DNA of 64,000 bases from Eubacteriaceae bacterium. GTDB lineage: Bacteria; Bacillota; Clostridia; Lachnospirales; Lachnospiraceae. Every line of letters begins with the position of its first letter. Position 1 is the stretch's first letter. The position numbers and the translations under genes were made by a program. Positions 1 to 7,428 of this stretch are shown here, in pieces. Below the pieces are notes generated by a model, which saw only the letters and a list, made by a program, of their open reading frames with translations, was not told where the DNA came from and did not search any database. The DNA lies in the NCBI GenBank assembly GCA_902362875.1, contig CABIYF010000002.1, forward strand, positions 1-64,000. The letters run 5' to 3'.

Positions 1-35
1 TGGGAGTAAATCTATTTTTAAGGAGGTCAACGCCT

Positions 36-122
36 ATGTGCAACGAAAACAAAGACACCGCCCGAAAGGAGGAAAGCCATGCAGAAGTTACAGACAGTCA
101 ACGCCGAAACGCTCCTTTATGA
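36..122 (+). CDS. Very short ORF overlapping the ATPase start
   Basis: An ATG at 36 lies 9 bases after a full AAGGAGG (20-26) and opens a 28-codon frame that runs through the ribosome site and first codons of the next gene before stopping at 122. The product would be small, charged and without a recognisable domain. The strong ribosome site suggests it is translated, perhaps as a leader peptide coupling or limiting translation of the ATPase gene. It could also be the remnant of a longer gene. No function is assigned. Confidence 0.35.
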   Translation: MCNENKDTARKEESHAEVTDSQRRNAPL

Positions 123-1104
123 ACCGCTTGAGAAACCATCCTTTGTGGTGGACAGCCTTATCCCGACAGGCTTATCGCTGTTCTGCGGCTCACAGAAGAT
201 AGGCAAGAGCTGGCTCATGCTGAAGCTATGCTTATGCGTGTCGCAGGGAATCCCTTTATGGGATATGCCGACAATGGAGGGCGATGTGCTTTACCTCTGC
301 CTTGAGGACACGTTCTGCCGCATACAGGACAGGTTATTTCGTTTGACGGACGAAGCAAGCGGGCGGCTCCACTTTGCCGTGGCAAGCTGCAAGCTGTCAG
401 ACGGTCTTATCGTGCAGCTTGAAGATTATCTGAAAGATTACCCAGACAGCAGGCTCATTGTCATTGATACCTTGCAGAAAGTCCGTACAGCTTCAAAAGA
501 CAATGCCTATGCAAGCGACTATGGGGACATCTCCCTCATCAAAGACTTTGCCGACAGGCACTCTCTGGCGGTCATTGTCGTACACCACATCCGAAAGCAG
601 AATGACAGCGACGTGTTCAACAAGGTGTCTGGGACGACAGGATTAACGGGGAGTGCGGACGCTACCTTTGTTCTGGAAAAGGAGAAACGTGCGTCTGACA
701 CCGCCAAGCTGTATGTGACGGGCAGGGACACGCCTTATCAGGAATACACGCTGCGTTTCCGTGATTGCCGTTGGGAGCTTGTGGAGCGGAAAACGCAGGA
801 GCAGCTTGCGAAAGAAACGATACCAGATGTCCTTTTTCGGTTGGTGGATTTTATGAGGGATAAGGAAGAATGGATAGGCACGGCAACGGAACTGTTAGCC
901 GCTATGGGGGAAACGGAAACCATACCCACGGTGATTACGAAATGGCTGAATGAATACCGCACCACATTTTTAAGCGAGAACCGTATCTGCTACCAGTACA
1001 GCCGCAGGAAAGACGGCAGGCGGATTGCCCTTGCAAGGAGGGCGGGTGACAGCGGTGATGGTGGTGACAGCGATATTAGGATACCCCCCTGTTACTGTCA
1101 TTGA
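79..1104 (+). CDS. RecA/RepA-like AAA ATPase of mobile element
   Basis: A 341-residue protein of the AAA_25/RepA-like hexameric ATPase type found in Gram-positive mobilizable elements. Walker A is GSQKIGKS at residues 37-44 after a short N-terminal segment; the Walker B strand RLIVIDTLQ lies near residue 128, and a VVHHIRK strand near 168 fits the sensor region of the RecA fold. Expected role: helicase or loader acting on DNA during element replication or transfer. The start is supported by AAAGGAGG 8 bases upstream. The 3' end is unusual: its last 20 codons (Gly/Asp/Ser-rich) are formed by one copy of a repeat that also occurs downstream in both orientations, so the C-terminus may be incidental. 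Confidence 0.75.
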   Translation: MQKLQTVNAETLLYEPLEKPSFVVDSLIPTGLSLFCGSQKIGKSWLMLKLCLCVSQGIPLWDMPTMEGDVLYLCLEDTFCRIQDRLFRLTDEASGRLHFAVASCKLSDGLIVQLEDYLKDYPDSRLIVIDTLQKVRTASKDNAYASDYGDISLIKDFADRHSLAVIVVHHIRKQNDSDVFNKVSGTTGLTGSADATFVLEKEKRASDTAKLYVTGRDTPYQEYTLRFRDCRWELVERKTQEQLAKETIPDVLFRLVDFMRDKEEWIGTATELLAAMGETETIPTVITKWLNEYRTTFLSENRICYQYSRRKDGRRIALARRAGDSGDGGDSDIRIPPCYCH

Positions 1105-1184
1105 CGCTTAAAGCCATGTAAAGCTGGCGGCTCTGCCCTGCGGGTGACAGCAGTGACGGTGGTGACAGTGATTTTAGGATACCC
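1046..1184 (+). repeat. Two direct copies of a ~43-bp repeat (1046-1089, 1144-1184)
   Basis: Copy A (1046-1089) overlaps the end of the ATPase gene; copy B (1144-1184) lies 54 bases further. Both read GTGACAGC..., then GTGGTGACAG, then GGATACCC. They are matched by inverted copies at 1464-1507 and 1544-1586, so the four repeats bracket the oriT hairpin. Possibly binding sites for an element protein such as ParB or the ATPase; that is inference. Confidence 0.7.
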
Positions 1185-1323
1185 TGCCGCTGTCATCCCT
1201 ACGGGAGAACACCCCGTAAACGCAAAATGCAGGCGTGAGATTTACTCGCCCTTTTCGGTCGTGTAAAACCACCCCTGCGGTCAGAAAAATCATTCCGATT
1301 TTTCCGACTGCGTTTACAGGGTG

Positions 1324-1351
1324 TAACACACTACACTTTGCCCTGCAAAGT
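1324..1351 (-). other. oriT: oriT, pMV158/MobV type, with nic site
   Basis: Read on the minus strand this is a 7-bp inverted repeat (ACTTTGC / GCAAAGT, 3-base loop, positions 1351-1335) followed by TAGTGTG|TTA (1333-1324). The MobM relaxase of pMV158 nicks at TAGTGTG/TTA just beyond a similar ACTTTAT-type hairpin, so both sequence and architecture match. The predicted nick lies between positions 1327 and 1326 on the minus strand. The MobV relaxase gene begins 280 bases downstream. The whole 1105-1629 stretch lacks a convincing gene and holds only this oriT, the flanking repeats and a ribosome site. Confidence 0.82.
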
Positions 1352-1463
1352 CGTGTGCCAGACGTTCCCTCTGGACTCCCTTAAGGCAGGGCTGTGCCCT
1401 GCTATCCTACGCCTTACGGCTTCGGATAAAAGAATGGCGGCATGACGGTGACGGCTCTTGCGA

Positions 1464-1586
1464 GGGGGGGTATCCCAAAAACACCGTCATCATCGACATG
1501 ACCGTCATGCAGGGGGTGAGGGTGACAGTTGCGGCAGTCGGCAGGGGGTATCCCAAAACTGCTGTCACCACCGTCACCGCTGTCAC
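1464..1586 (-). repeat. Inverted copies of the ~43-bp repeat (1464-1507, 1544-1586)
   Basis: These are reverse-complement versions of the repeats at 1046-1184. The last copy (1544-1586) matches the first at about 38 of 43 positions. An open frame beginning at 1498 runs through them into the relaxase gene, but its Gly/Val/Thr-rich peptide is a translation of the repeat and not part of the relaxase. Confidence 0.7.
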
Positions 1587-1629
1587 CCCAAAGGACGGTC
1601 ACCCGCCGAAAGAAAGGAGGAATCCGCCT

Positions 1630-2595
1630 ATGCCTTATGCAATCCTGCGTTTCCAGAAACGAAAAGCGGGCGGCGTTGCGGCTTGTGAACGCCACAACGA
1701 GCGGAAGAAAGAAGCCTACAAAAGCAACCCAGATATAGATATGGAACGCTCTAAAAACAATTACCATCTCATAGCACCACCAAAGTACACCTACAAGAAA
1801 GAGATTAACCGCATGGTAGCCGAAGCGGGGTGCAGGACAAGGAAAGACAGCGTGATGATGGTGGAAACGCTCATCACAGCTTCACCAGAATTTATGAACC
1901 AGTTACCGCCCGAAGAACAAAAAGCGTATTTCCAGACGGCTCTTGACTTCATTTCGGAGCGTGTTGGAAAGCAGAATATCCTCTCCGCTGTCGTCCATAT
2001 GGACGAGAGAACGCCCCATATGCACCTCTGCTTTGTGCCGATTACGCCAGACAATAAGCTGTCAGCGAAAGCTATCTTAGGCAACCAGAAATCATTATCC
2101 GAGTGGCAGACCGCCTACCATGAGCGGATGTCCTCACGGTGGAATCAGCTTGAACGGGGGCAGTCCTCAATGGAAACCAAGCGGAAACACGTCCCCACAT
2201 GGCTCTATAAATTAGGCGGCAGGCTTGATAAACAGTATGAAGAAATCGTGTCTGCCCTATCCGACATCAACGCCTTTAACGCAGGGAAGAAAAGGGATAA
2301 AGCGTTAGATTTACTCTCTGCATGGCTGCCAGACGTGGAGAAATTCTCTAAGGAAATCGGGAAACAGCAGGCGTATATCGACAGTTTGAAAGAGAGAATT
2401 GGGCAGGAATCAGACTATGCGGGGCGTATGCGTGATGAAAAGTACGAGCAGGAACTAAAGGTGCAGAAAGCGAATCAGAAGATATTTGAATTGCAGAGAA
2501 CCAACGAGCAGATGGGGCGGCTGCTGTCAAAAATACCGCCCGAAGTGTTGGAAGAATTGCAGAAAAATCATAGAAGCAGAGCGAAAGAAAGGTAG
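1630..2595 (+). CDS. mobV: MobV-family relaxase (Pre/Mob)
   Basis: A 321-residue relaxase that nicks oriT and pilots the strand during mobilization. The N-terminal motif RHNERKK (His22) followed by NPDID and RSKNNYHL is the first conserved MobV block. The metal-binding motif HMDERTPHMH lies at residues 123-132 (HxDExxPHxH). The C-terminal third is charged and predicted coiled coil. The start at 1630 is chosen because AAAGGAGG precedes it by about 9 bases and MPYAILRFQK matches the usual beginning; the longer frame from 1498 translates noncoding repeats. The oriT lies immediately upstream and parB follows after 8 bases. Confidence 0.92.
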   Translation: MPYAILRFQKRKAGGVAACERHNERKKEAYKSNPDIDMERSKNNYHLIAPPKYTYKKEINRMVAEAGCRTRKDSVMMVETLITASPEFMNQLPPEEQKAYFQTALDFISERVGKQNILSAVVHMDERTPHMHLCFVPITPDNKLSAKAILGNQKSLSEWQTAYHERMSSRWNQLERGQSSMETKRKHVPTWLYKLGGRLDKQYEEIVSALSDINAFNAGKKRDKALDLLSAWLPDVEKFSKEIGKQQAYIDSLKERIGQESDYAGRMRDEKYEQELKVQKANQKIFELQRTNEQMGRLLSKIPPEVLEELQKNHRSRAKER

Positions 2596-2603
2596 ATATG
2601 TGA

Positions 2604-3458
2604 ATGAAGAAACAGGATTTTAAGGTGTTAAAGACCAAAGACTTGTACCCGTTCCCCGACAATCCGTTTCATGTGGCAGAAGATGAAACACTGTCAGAGT
2701 TAGCGGAAAGCATCAAGGAATTTGGCATTGTCACGCCGATAATCACACGCCCGAAAGAGGACGGGGACGGTTATGAAGTGATTGCAGGACAGCGGCGTGT
2801 CCGTGCTTCTGAACTTGCAGGGATAAATACCGTGCCTGCGTTTGTCCTGCCCTTAGACCGTGACCGAGCCATCATCACCCTTGTAGACAGCAATTTGCAG
2901 CGTGAGAATATCCTGCCATCGGAGCGGGCGTTTGCTTACAAGATGAAATCCGAAGCCATGAAGCGGCAGGGTTTCCGCACAGACTTAACCTCGTCACAAG
3001 TTGTGACGAAGTTGCGGACGGACGACAAGGTGGCACAGGGCTTCGGCGTGGGCAGGATGACCGTGCAGCGTTTTATCCGCCTGACGGAACTGATACCGCC
3101 GATTTTGCAGATGGTGGACGAGGGGAAAATCGCCCTCACGCCTGCGGTGGAACTGTCCTTCTTGAAGAAAGACGAGCAGGAAAACCTCTTTGCCACGATG
3201 GAGAGCGAAGAAGCAACGCCCTCACTCTCACAGGCACAGCGGATGAAACAGTTAAGCCAGAGCGGGCGGCTTGACATGGATACGATATTTGCGATTATGA
3301 CGGAGGAAAAGGGCAACCAGAAAGAAACCTTGAAAATCAACACAAGCAAGCTGAAAAAATACTTTCCGAAGAACACAACGCCGAAGCAGATGGAGGAAAC
3401 CATCATCAAACTTTTGGAGCGTGAGTTGCAGAGGAAACGCAACCGTGACAGCCGCTAA
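2604..3458 (+). CDS. ParB/RepB/Spo0J-like partition protein
   Basis: A 284-residue protein with an N-terminal ParB nuclease-like domain (DNPFH, then VIAGQRRVRASELAG at about residues 57-71, the GxRR box) and a central helix-turn-helix region (VGRMTVQRFIRLTELIPPILQMVDEG). ParB proteins bind parS-like sites and use CTP. In integrative elements they are thought to help maintain the excised circle or regulate genes. It starts 8 bases after the relaxase stop, so the two are probably cotranscribed. No ParA partner is visible in this part of the element. A CGTCACAAGTTGTGACGA palindrome (2992-3009) lies within the gene and might be a binding site. Confidence 0.88.
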   Translation: MKKQDFKVLKTKDLYPFPDNPFHVAEDETLSELAESIKEFGIVTPIITRPKEDGDGYEVIAGQRRVRASELAGINTVPAFVLPLDRDRAIITLVDSNLQRENILPSERAFAYKMKSEAMKRQGFRTDLTSSQVVTKLRTDDKVAQGFGVGRMTVQRFIRLTELIPPILQMVDEGKIALTPAVELSFLKKDEQENLFATMESEEATPSLSQAQRMKQLSQSGRLDMDTIFAIMTEEKGNQKETLKINTSKLKKYFPKNTTPKQMEETIIKLLERELQRKRNRDSR

Positions 3459-3503
3459 TCTTCTTTTTTCGGGAAGTAAATACAGAGAGTTGAGGTATGG
3501 AGA

Positions 3504-3734
3504 ATGAGAGAAATCCAGTATGAAATCGTAAAGGAAATCGCAGTATTGTCTACGGGCGACAGTGGCTACACAAAGGAAATCAATCTCATTTCATGGAATG
3601 GGAAAGAGCCGAAGTATGACATCCGCAGCTTTTCCCCGAACCGTGAAAAGTGCGGCAAGGGAATCACGCTGAACGCTGATGAAGCGGCGGCACTCCTTAA
3701 AGCATTACAGAAAGAATTAAACAGCGAGGATTAA
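3504..3734 (+). CDS. YdbC-like PC4-fold ssDNA-binding protein
   Basis: A 76-residue protein with the pattern IQYEIVKEIAVLSTGDSGYTKEINLISWNG, KYDIRSFSP and GKGITL, typical of the bacterial YdbC/PC4 family. These small dimers bind single-stranded DNA or nucleic acid through a beta sheet. In a mobilizable element a role with the transferred single strand is plausible but not shown. The stop codon overlaps the ATG of the following frame (TAATG). Confidence 0.75.
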   Translation: MREIQYEIVKEIAVLSTGDSGYTKEINLISWNGKEPKYDIRSFSPNREKCGKGITLNADEAAALLKALQKELNSED

Positions 3735-3997
3735 TGGTATCTGATTGGCAGGGCGGGGACATTTCCAAACTCTTCCCTGCCCTGTCTGGAAAGGAAGATT
3801 TAAGTATGGGCGAGGATAAGAAAGCAGATAAAAAGAGAAAGCGTATCGTGCCAAAAGCACCAGTGCAGATGATAATCAGCCGTGAATATGTCGGCACACA
3901 GACCGTTACAGAAGCGTTTGTCCCGATTATCTCCGAGGATATTCGGAAGAAGATTGCCGAGGGCGACACCTTCGACAATGAGGGGCTGTCCGCTTAG
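3734..3997 (+). CDS. Small element protein of unknown function
   Basis: An 87-residue frame with a Lys-rich patch (KKADKKRKRIVPKAP) and then a conserved-looking VQMIISREYVGTQTVTEAFVPIISEDIRKKI segment. The first ATG overlaps the stop of the previous gene. A second ATG at 3806 (63 residues) has GGAAGG upstream and may be the real start. I do not recognise a domain. Its place between the PC4-like protein and the recombinase suggests an accessory factor, possibly a recombination directionality factor; that is inference only. Confidence 0.6.
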   Translation: MVSDWQGGDISKLFPALSGKEDLSMGEDKKADKKRKRIVPKAPVQMIISREYVGTQTVTEAFVPIISEDIRKKIAEGDTFDNEGLSA

Positions 3998-4051
3998 AAT
4001 GTACGCAATGGGACATGAAAACAGATAGGACAGATACGGAGGTTTTACAGT

Positions 4052-5908
4052 ATGGCAGGAATCAAAGAAGAAAAGAAAATCTATTTAGTCGGCATTTATT
4101 GCCGCTTATCTAAAGACGATGGTACGGATAACGAGAGTGCGAGCATTGCGACACAGAAATCCATCCTCACGGATTATGTGAAAAAGCAGGGATGGCACAT
4201 AGCAAAAACGTATGTGGACGATGGTTATTCTGGTACAAATTTCCAAAGACCAAGTTTCCAGAATATGATAAAAGACATTGAAAGCGGTCTGATAAACTGC
4301 GTGATTACGAAAGATTTATCCCGTCTGGGGAGAAACTATCTTGATTGTGGGTTATATCTGGAAGTTTTCTTCCCAGAGCATAACGTGAGGTATATAGCGG
4401 TCAATGACGGCGTAGATACCTTGAATAAATCTGCTATGGACATCACGCCTTTCCGCAACATTTTAAACGAAATGTATGCCGCTGACATATCTGTTAAGAT
4501 AAAATCGGCATATCGGGCGAGGTTTCAACAGGGGAAATTCATGGGAACTACCGCCCCTTATGGCTATATCAAAGACCCTGCCGACCACAACCATCTGCTG
4601 ATAGATGATAAAGTGGCACATGTTGTAAAAGAGATATTCGACCTTGCATTAAAAGGGAATGGAGTTGCCAAAATTTGCAGACATCTTAATAAACAGCATA
4701 TCCTACGCCCTGCCGCTTATGCGGCGGAGCGTGGCGAAACAGGCTTTGAACGTCATTTTGAGGGGAACGAGGACAAACGCTATATTTGGAGTGGGAACAG
4801 CGTGAGGAGCATTTTAAGAAGCCCGATATATGCGGGAAATCTTGTAGGCTACAAACGGATTGCCGCCAATATGAAAAGCAAGAAACGCCCCTCTAAGCTG
4901 CCCGAAGAATGGGAAGTGATACCCAATACCCATGAGGGAATAGTCACGCAGGAGGAATTTGATATTGTCCAACAGCTTATTACAAGTCGTAGGCTTCCAC
5001 AGAACAAGGGAGGATTTGTAAATATTTTTGCAGGCGTTATCAAGTGTGTGGACTGCGGATGTGCTCTGCGGGCAATGAACGTACACAGGAGGAAACGCCC
5101 AGAGATTATCGACTGTGTACAGTATTCATGTAATAATTATGCAAGAAACGGAAGAAGCGAGTGTAGTGCCCACAATATAGAAGCAAGGGATTTATTCAAT
5201 GCCGTTCTTGCCGACATCAACTGTTTTGCGGATATGGCAGTGAATGATGAAAAGGCGGTCAGGGCCATAGAAAAGCGGCTCACGGAAACAGACCAGAGCA
5301 GGGCGAAAGCATTAGAGAAAGAACGTAAGAAGCTGAACAAACGCCTTGCGGAACTGGACAGGCTGTTTTCCTCTCTCTACGAGGATAAGGTCATGGAGCG
5401 TATTACCGAGCGGAATTTTGAGATGATGTCGGGGAAATACCAGAAAGAGCAGCTTGAAATTGAAGCAAGGCTGAAAGAGGTGACGGAAACTCTTAATGAA
5501 AGCTACGAGAAATCACGGGGAATCCGTGACTTCCTCGCCCTTATCCGAAATTATCAAGGCTTAAAAGAACTGGATGCAACAGTTATAAACGCACTCATAG
5601 ACAAGATACTTGTTTCGGAGCGTGAGAAGATGGCAGACGGAACAGTGAAGCAGGAAATCAAGATTTACTATAAATTCATCGGCTTTGTCGATGAATTACA
5701 TATCATACCTACAAAACGGTGGGCAGCAATGCCCGCTAAAAATTGTACGGTGTGCGGCGTTGAATATGTCCCGGGCTCTGGTACATCAAGGTATTGTCCT
5801 GCTTGTGCCAAGAAGATACGGAGGGAGAAATCAAACGAGAGCAAACGCAGGAGCAGAGAACAGAAAAGGATAGCATGTATGAACTGTCCGCAAAAAATGA
5901 CCGACTGA
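4052..5908 (+). CDS. Large serine recombinase (TnpX/TndX type)
   Basis: A 618-residue site-specific recombinase that integrates and excises the element. The N-terminal resolvase domain (about 1-160) has YCRLSKDD with nucleophile Ser20 and the KDLSRLGRN catalytic arginine motif. The recombinase domain follows (PYGYIKDP, then GNSVRSILRSPIYAGNLVGYKR). A zinc ribbon (CVDCGCALR ... CNNYARNGRSECSAHNI) and a long coiled coil (about 400-490) complete the usual large-serine-recombinase plan. The C-terminal tail carries an extra cysteine cluster (CTVCGVEY, YCPACAKK, CMNCPQK). The stop codon (5906-5908) lies exactly where transposase homology on the other strand begins, so the gene ends at the element boundary. 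Confidence 0.93.
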   Translation: MAGIKEEKKIYLVGIYCRLSKDDGTDNESASIATQKSILTDYVKKQGWHIAKTYVDDGYSGTNFQRPSFQNMIKDIESGLINCVITKDLSRLGRNYLDCGLYLEVFFPEHNVRYIAVNDGVDTLNKSAMDITPFRNILNEMYAADISVKIKSAYRARFQQGKFMGTTAPYGYIKDPADHNHLLIDDKVAHVVKEIFDLALKGNGVAKICRHLNKQHILRPAAYAAERGETGFERHFEGNEDKRYIWSGNSVRSILRSPIYAGNLVGYKRIAANMKSKKRPSKLPEEWEVIPNTHEGIVTQEEFDIVQQLITSRRLPQNKGGFVNIFAGVIKCVDCGCALRAMNVHRRKRPEIIDCVQYSCNNYARNGRSECSAHNIEARDLFNAVLADINCFADMAVNDEKAVRAIEKRLTETDQSRAKALEKERKKLNKRLAELDRLFSSLYEDKVMERITERNFEMMSGKYQKEQLEIEARLKEVTETLNESYEKSRGIRDFLALIRNYQGLKELDATVINALIDKILVSEREKMADGTVKQEIKIYYKFIGFVDELHIIPTKRWAAMPAKNCTVCGVEYVPGSGTSRYCPACAKKIRREKSNESKRRSREQKRIACMNCPQKMTD

Positions 5909-6075
5909 AGTTGGTCAACGACATCTGTTAAAAGGCAACTTTGGGAAGCTAGCATACCATAAGTGATATCTGCTGTAAATTTACGATCAGGCTTGGAAAG
6001 CTGTTTTGAAATTTTATTTGTAAAAGTTAAAATTTTTCGTTTCAAAGTGTAAGTATTTGATGTAAAATTAGCCAT
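5909..6075 (-). pseudogene. IS transposase, N-terminal remnant cut by the element
   Basis: On the minus strand, with AAGGAGA about 8 bases upstream of the ATG (6073-6075), about 56 codons read MANFTSNTYTLKRKI, LSKPDRKFTADITYGMLAS and CLLTDVVDQL. This matches my recollection of the N-terminus of an IS transposase family common in Lachnospiraceae. The similarity stops at about 5909 where the serine recombinase gene ends; the frame then stays open only by chance. The rest of the transposase is expected beyond the left end of the element, outside the window. Confidence 0.7.
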
Positions 6076-6248
6076 AGGGAATCTCCTTCTTTTTTGTTTA
6101 GTAAGGTTTTTGTTTGGTAGCTTAATTTTACATCAAAAAGAAGTCAGATTCCTTATATTTTGGGCATTTTCATAAAGTTGTTTATAATGAATGGAGAAAA
6201 ATCAGAGGTCTGTGGATAAAACTGCGGAAACTCAAGAAATTTATGATA

Positions 6249-6277
6249 TTGACAATGGTAAAGGGAATGGATATAAT
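6249..6277 (+). promoter_or_regulatory. Sigma-A promoter for licT operon
   Basis: TTGACA (6249-6254) and TATAAT (6272-6277) are separated by 17 bases, a consensus vegetative promoter. It gives a leader of about 215 bases before the antiterminator gene. It sits in the gene-free stretch 6076-6498, which otherwise holds the RAT and terminator listed next. Confidence 0.85.
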
Positions 6278-6346
6278 AAAGAAGTATAGAGATTGTGACC
6301 GTTTTAAGTAATGGGCGATACTCTATCTTTATTAGACATTTAAATT

Positions 6347-6421
6347 GGATTGCGATTGTGAAGCCAAGCATGACCTGTATAGTATATGTTATTACATAAA
6401 TTATAAGGTCATTTTTTATTT
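6347..6421 (+). promoter_or_regulatory. RAT antiterminator site and terminator upstream of licT
   Basis: A 29-base sequence at 6347-6375 begins GGATTG and ends CATGACC, with the length and ends of a ribonucleic antiterminator (RAT). It overlaps the left arm of a hairpin, ATGACCT (6370-6376) with AGGTCAT (6406-6412), followed by T-rich DNA. This suggests the antiterminator controls its own expression. The internal part matches the RAT consensus only loosely. Confidence 0.65.
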
Positions 6422-6498
6422 TGGCATGAATTTGCTGAAACAGGATATAGGAAGAGATAAGGCCAATCTTGAAATATATCATTTGGAAAGGGACATAC

Positions 6499-7341
6499 AT
6501 GAAAATTAAGAAAAAACTTAATAATAATGTAGCTGTCGTAACAGATAAAACTGGAAACGAAATCATTGTTATGGGGAAAGGAATTACCTATGACAAGAAA
6601 TCAGGAGACTGCATAGATGAAGAGCAGGTAGAAAAACGATTTGTTCTATCTAATAAAGATTTTTCTATGAAATTTCAAGAAATATTATTAGATATTCCAG
6701 CAAAATATTTAGAAGCCAGTAATTGCATTATTGAAAGGGCAAAGAAATATTTAGATGCAGAAATAGATGATAATATCTATATTTCATTGACGGATCATAT
6801 CCATATGGCGGTAAAGCGTTATTTGGATGGAATGCAGGTTCCAAATCCATTATTATTGGATATCAAACGATTTTACAACAAGGAATATGAGATTGGATGC
6901 CAGGCGCTAGAGATTATCAAAGATCAGCTGAAAGTAGAACTTCCAGAAGATGAAGCAGGATTTATAGCATTTCATTTTGTAAATGCACAGCAGAATCTGG
7001 AGTCGTCCAGAATGGTAGATATCATGAAGCTTGTAAAAGAGATCACGAACATTGTAAAATATCAGATGGGATTGGATTTTGATGAGGAATCGGTGTATTA
7101 TTATCGATTTATCACACATTTGAAGTTCTTTGCACAGCGGTTATTTTTAGAAAACAAGCAGTATACAGATGATGATAATCCATTATATCATATTGTCAAA
7201 GAACAATATAAGAAGGCATTTAACTGTACCCAGTCAGTTGTGAAATTTGTAGGTAATAAATATAATTATAAGATATCCAAAGAAGAACAGTTATATTTAA
7301 CAGTACATATTGAAAATATTATAACGAAAAGTAAAAAATAA
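6499..7341 (+). CDS. licT: LicT/BglG-type transcriptional antiterminator
   Basis: A 280-residue RNA-binding antiterminator that, when phosphorylated appropriately by the PTS, binds RAT RNA and prevents termination. The N-terminal CAT RNA-binding domain (about 1-55: KIKKKLNNNVAVVTDKTGNEIIVMGKGI) is followed by PRD1 (about 65-165, DHIHMAVKR and FIAFHFVNA with regulatory histidines) and PRD2 (about 170-280, RFITHLKFFAQRL and LTVHIENI). The start at 6499 has AAAGGGA upstream and matches the family; an in-frame ATG 30 bases earlier would add ten residues. It directly precedes the EII gene and two RAT sites, so the target is clear. Confidence 0.92.
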   Translation: MKIKKKLNNNVAVVTDKTGNEIIVMGKGITYDKKSGDCIDEEQVEKRFVLSNKDFSMKFQEILLDIPAKYLEASNCIIERAKKYLDAEIDDNIYISLTDHIHMAVKRYLDGMQVPNPLLLDIKRFYNKEYEIGCQALEIIKDQLKVELPEDEAGFIAFHFVNAQQNLESSRMVDIMKLVKEITNIVKYQMGLDFDEESVYYYRFITHLKFFAQRLFLENKQYTDDDNPLYHIVKEQYKKAFNCTQSVVKFVGNKYNYKISKEEQLYLTVHIENIITKSKK

Positions 7342-7343
7342 TT

Positions 7344-7416
7344 GGATTGTAACGATGAATAAATTCAAATCGGCGAAACCAAGAGTCTTTGTGGACCCTT
7401 GGTTTCTTATTTTTTA
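7344..7416 (+). promoter_or_regulatory. RAT site overlapping a terminator before the EII gene
   Basis: GGATTGTAAC (from 7344) through GGCGAAACC (to 7380) resembles a LicT RAT. The last bases also form the left arm of a terminator: GAAACCAAG (7375-7383) with CTTGGTTTC (7398-7406), then a T-rich tract to 7413. RAT and terminator are mutually exclusive, the standard LicT switch. The RAT is longer (37 bases) than the usual 29-30. Confidence 0.85.
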
Positions 7417-7428
7417 AGGAGAAATAAT

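Larger units (their letters stand above)
1..5908 (+). mobile_element. Integrative mobilizable element, right-hand part
   Basis: Six to seven closely packed + strand genes with higher GC than the following DNA form a mobilization and integration module: RecA-like ATPase, oriT, MobV relaxase, ParB, PC4-like protein, small hypothetical, large serine recombinase. No type IV secretion genes are in the window, so it would need a helper conjugation system unless they lie to the left. The left end is outside the window. The right end is placed at the recombinase stop codon because homology to an IS transposase, read from the opposite strand, begins immediately after it. Confidence 0.8.

Noticed and set aside
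1498-1629. N-terminal extension of the relaxase from ATG 1498
   Set aside because: It translates noncoding inverted repeats, has no ribosome site, and MobV proteins begin at the MPYAILRF segment after a strong AAAGGAGG.
5668-5908. Continuation of the transposase frame into the recombinase gene (minus strand)
   Set aside because: The frame stays open by chance; similarity to transposase ends at about 5909.
6153-6566. Minus-strand hydrophobic 137-codon frame
   Set aside because: It overlaps the licT promoter, RAT and start on the other strand, has no ribosome site, and its hydrophobicity is explained by AT-rich DNA.
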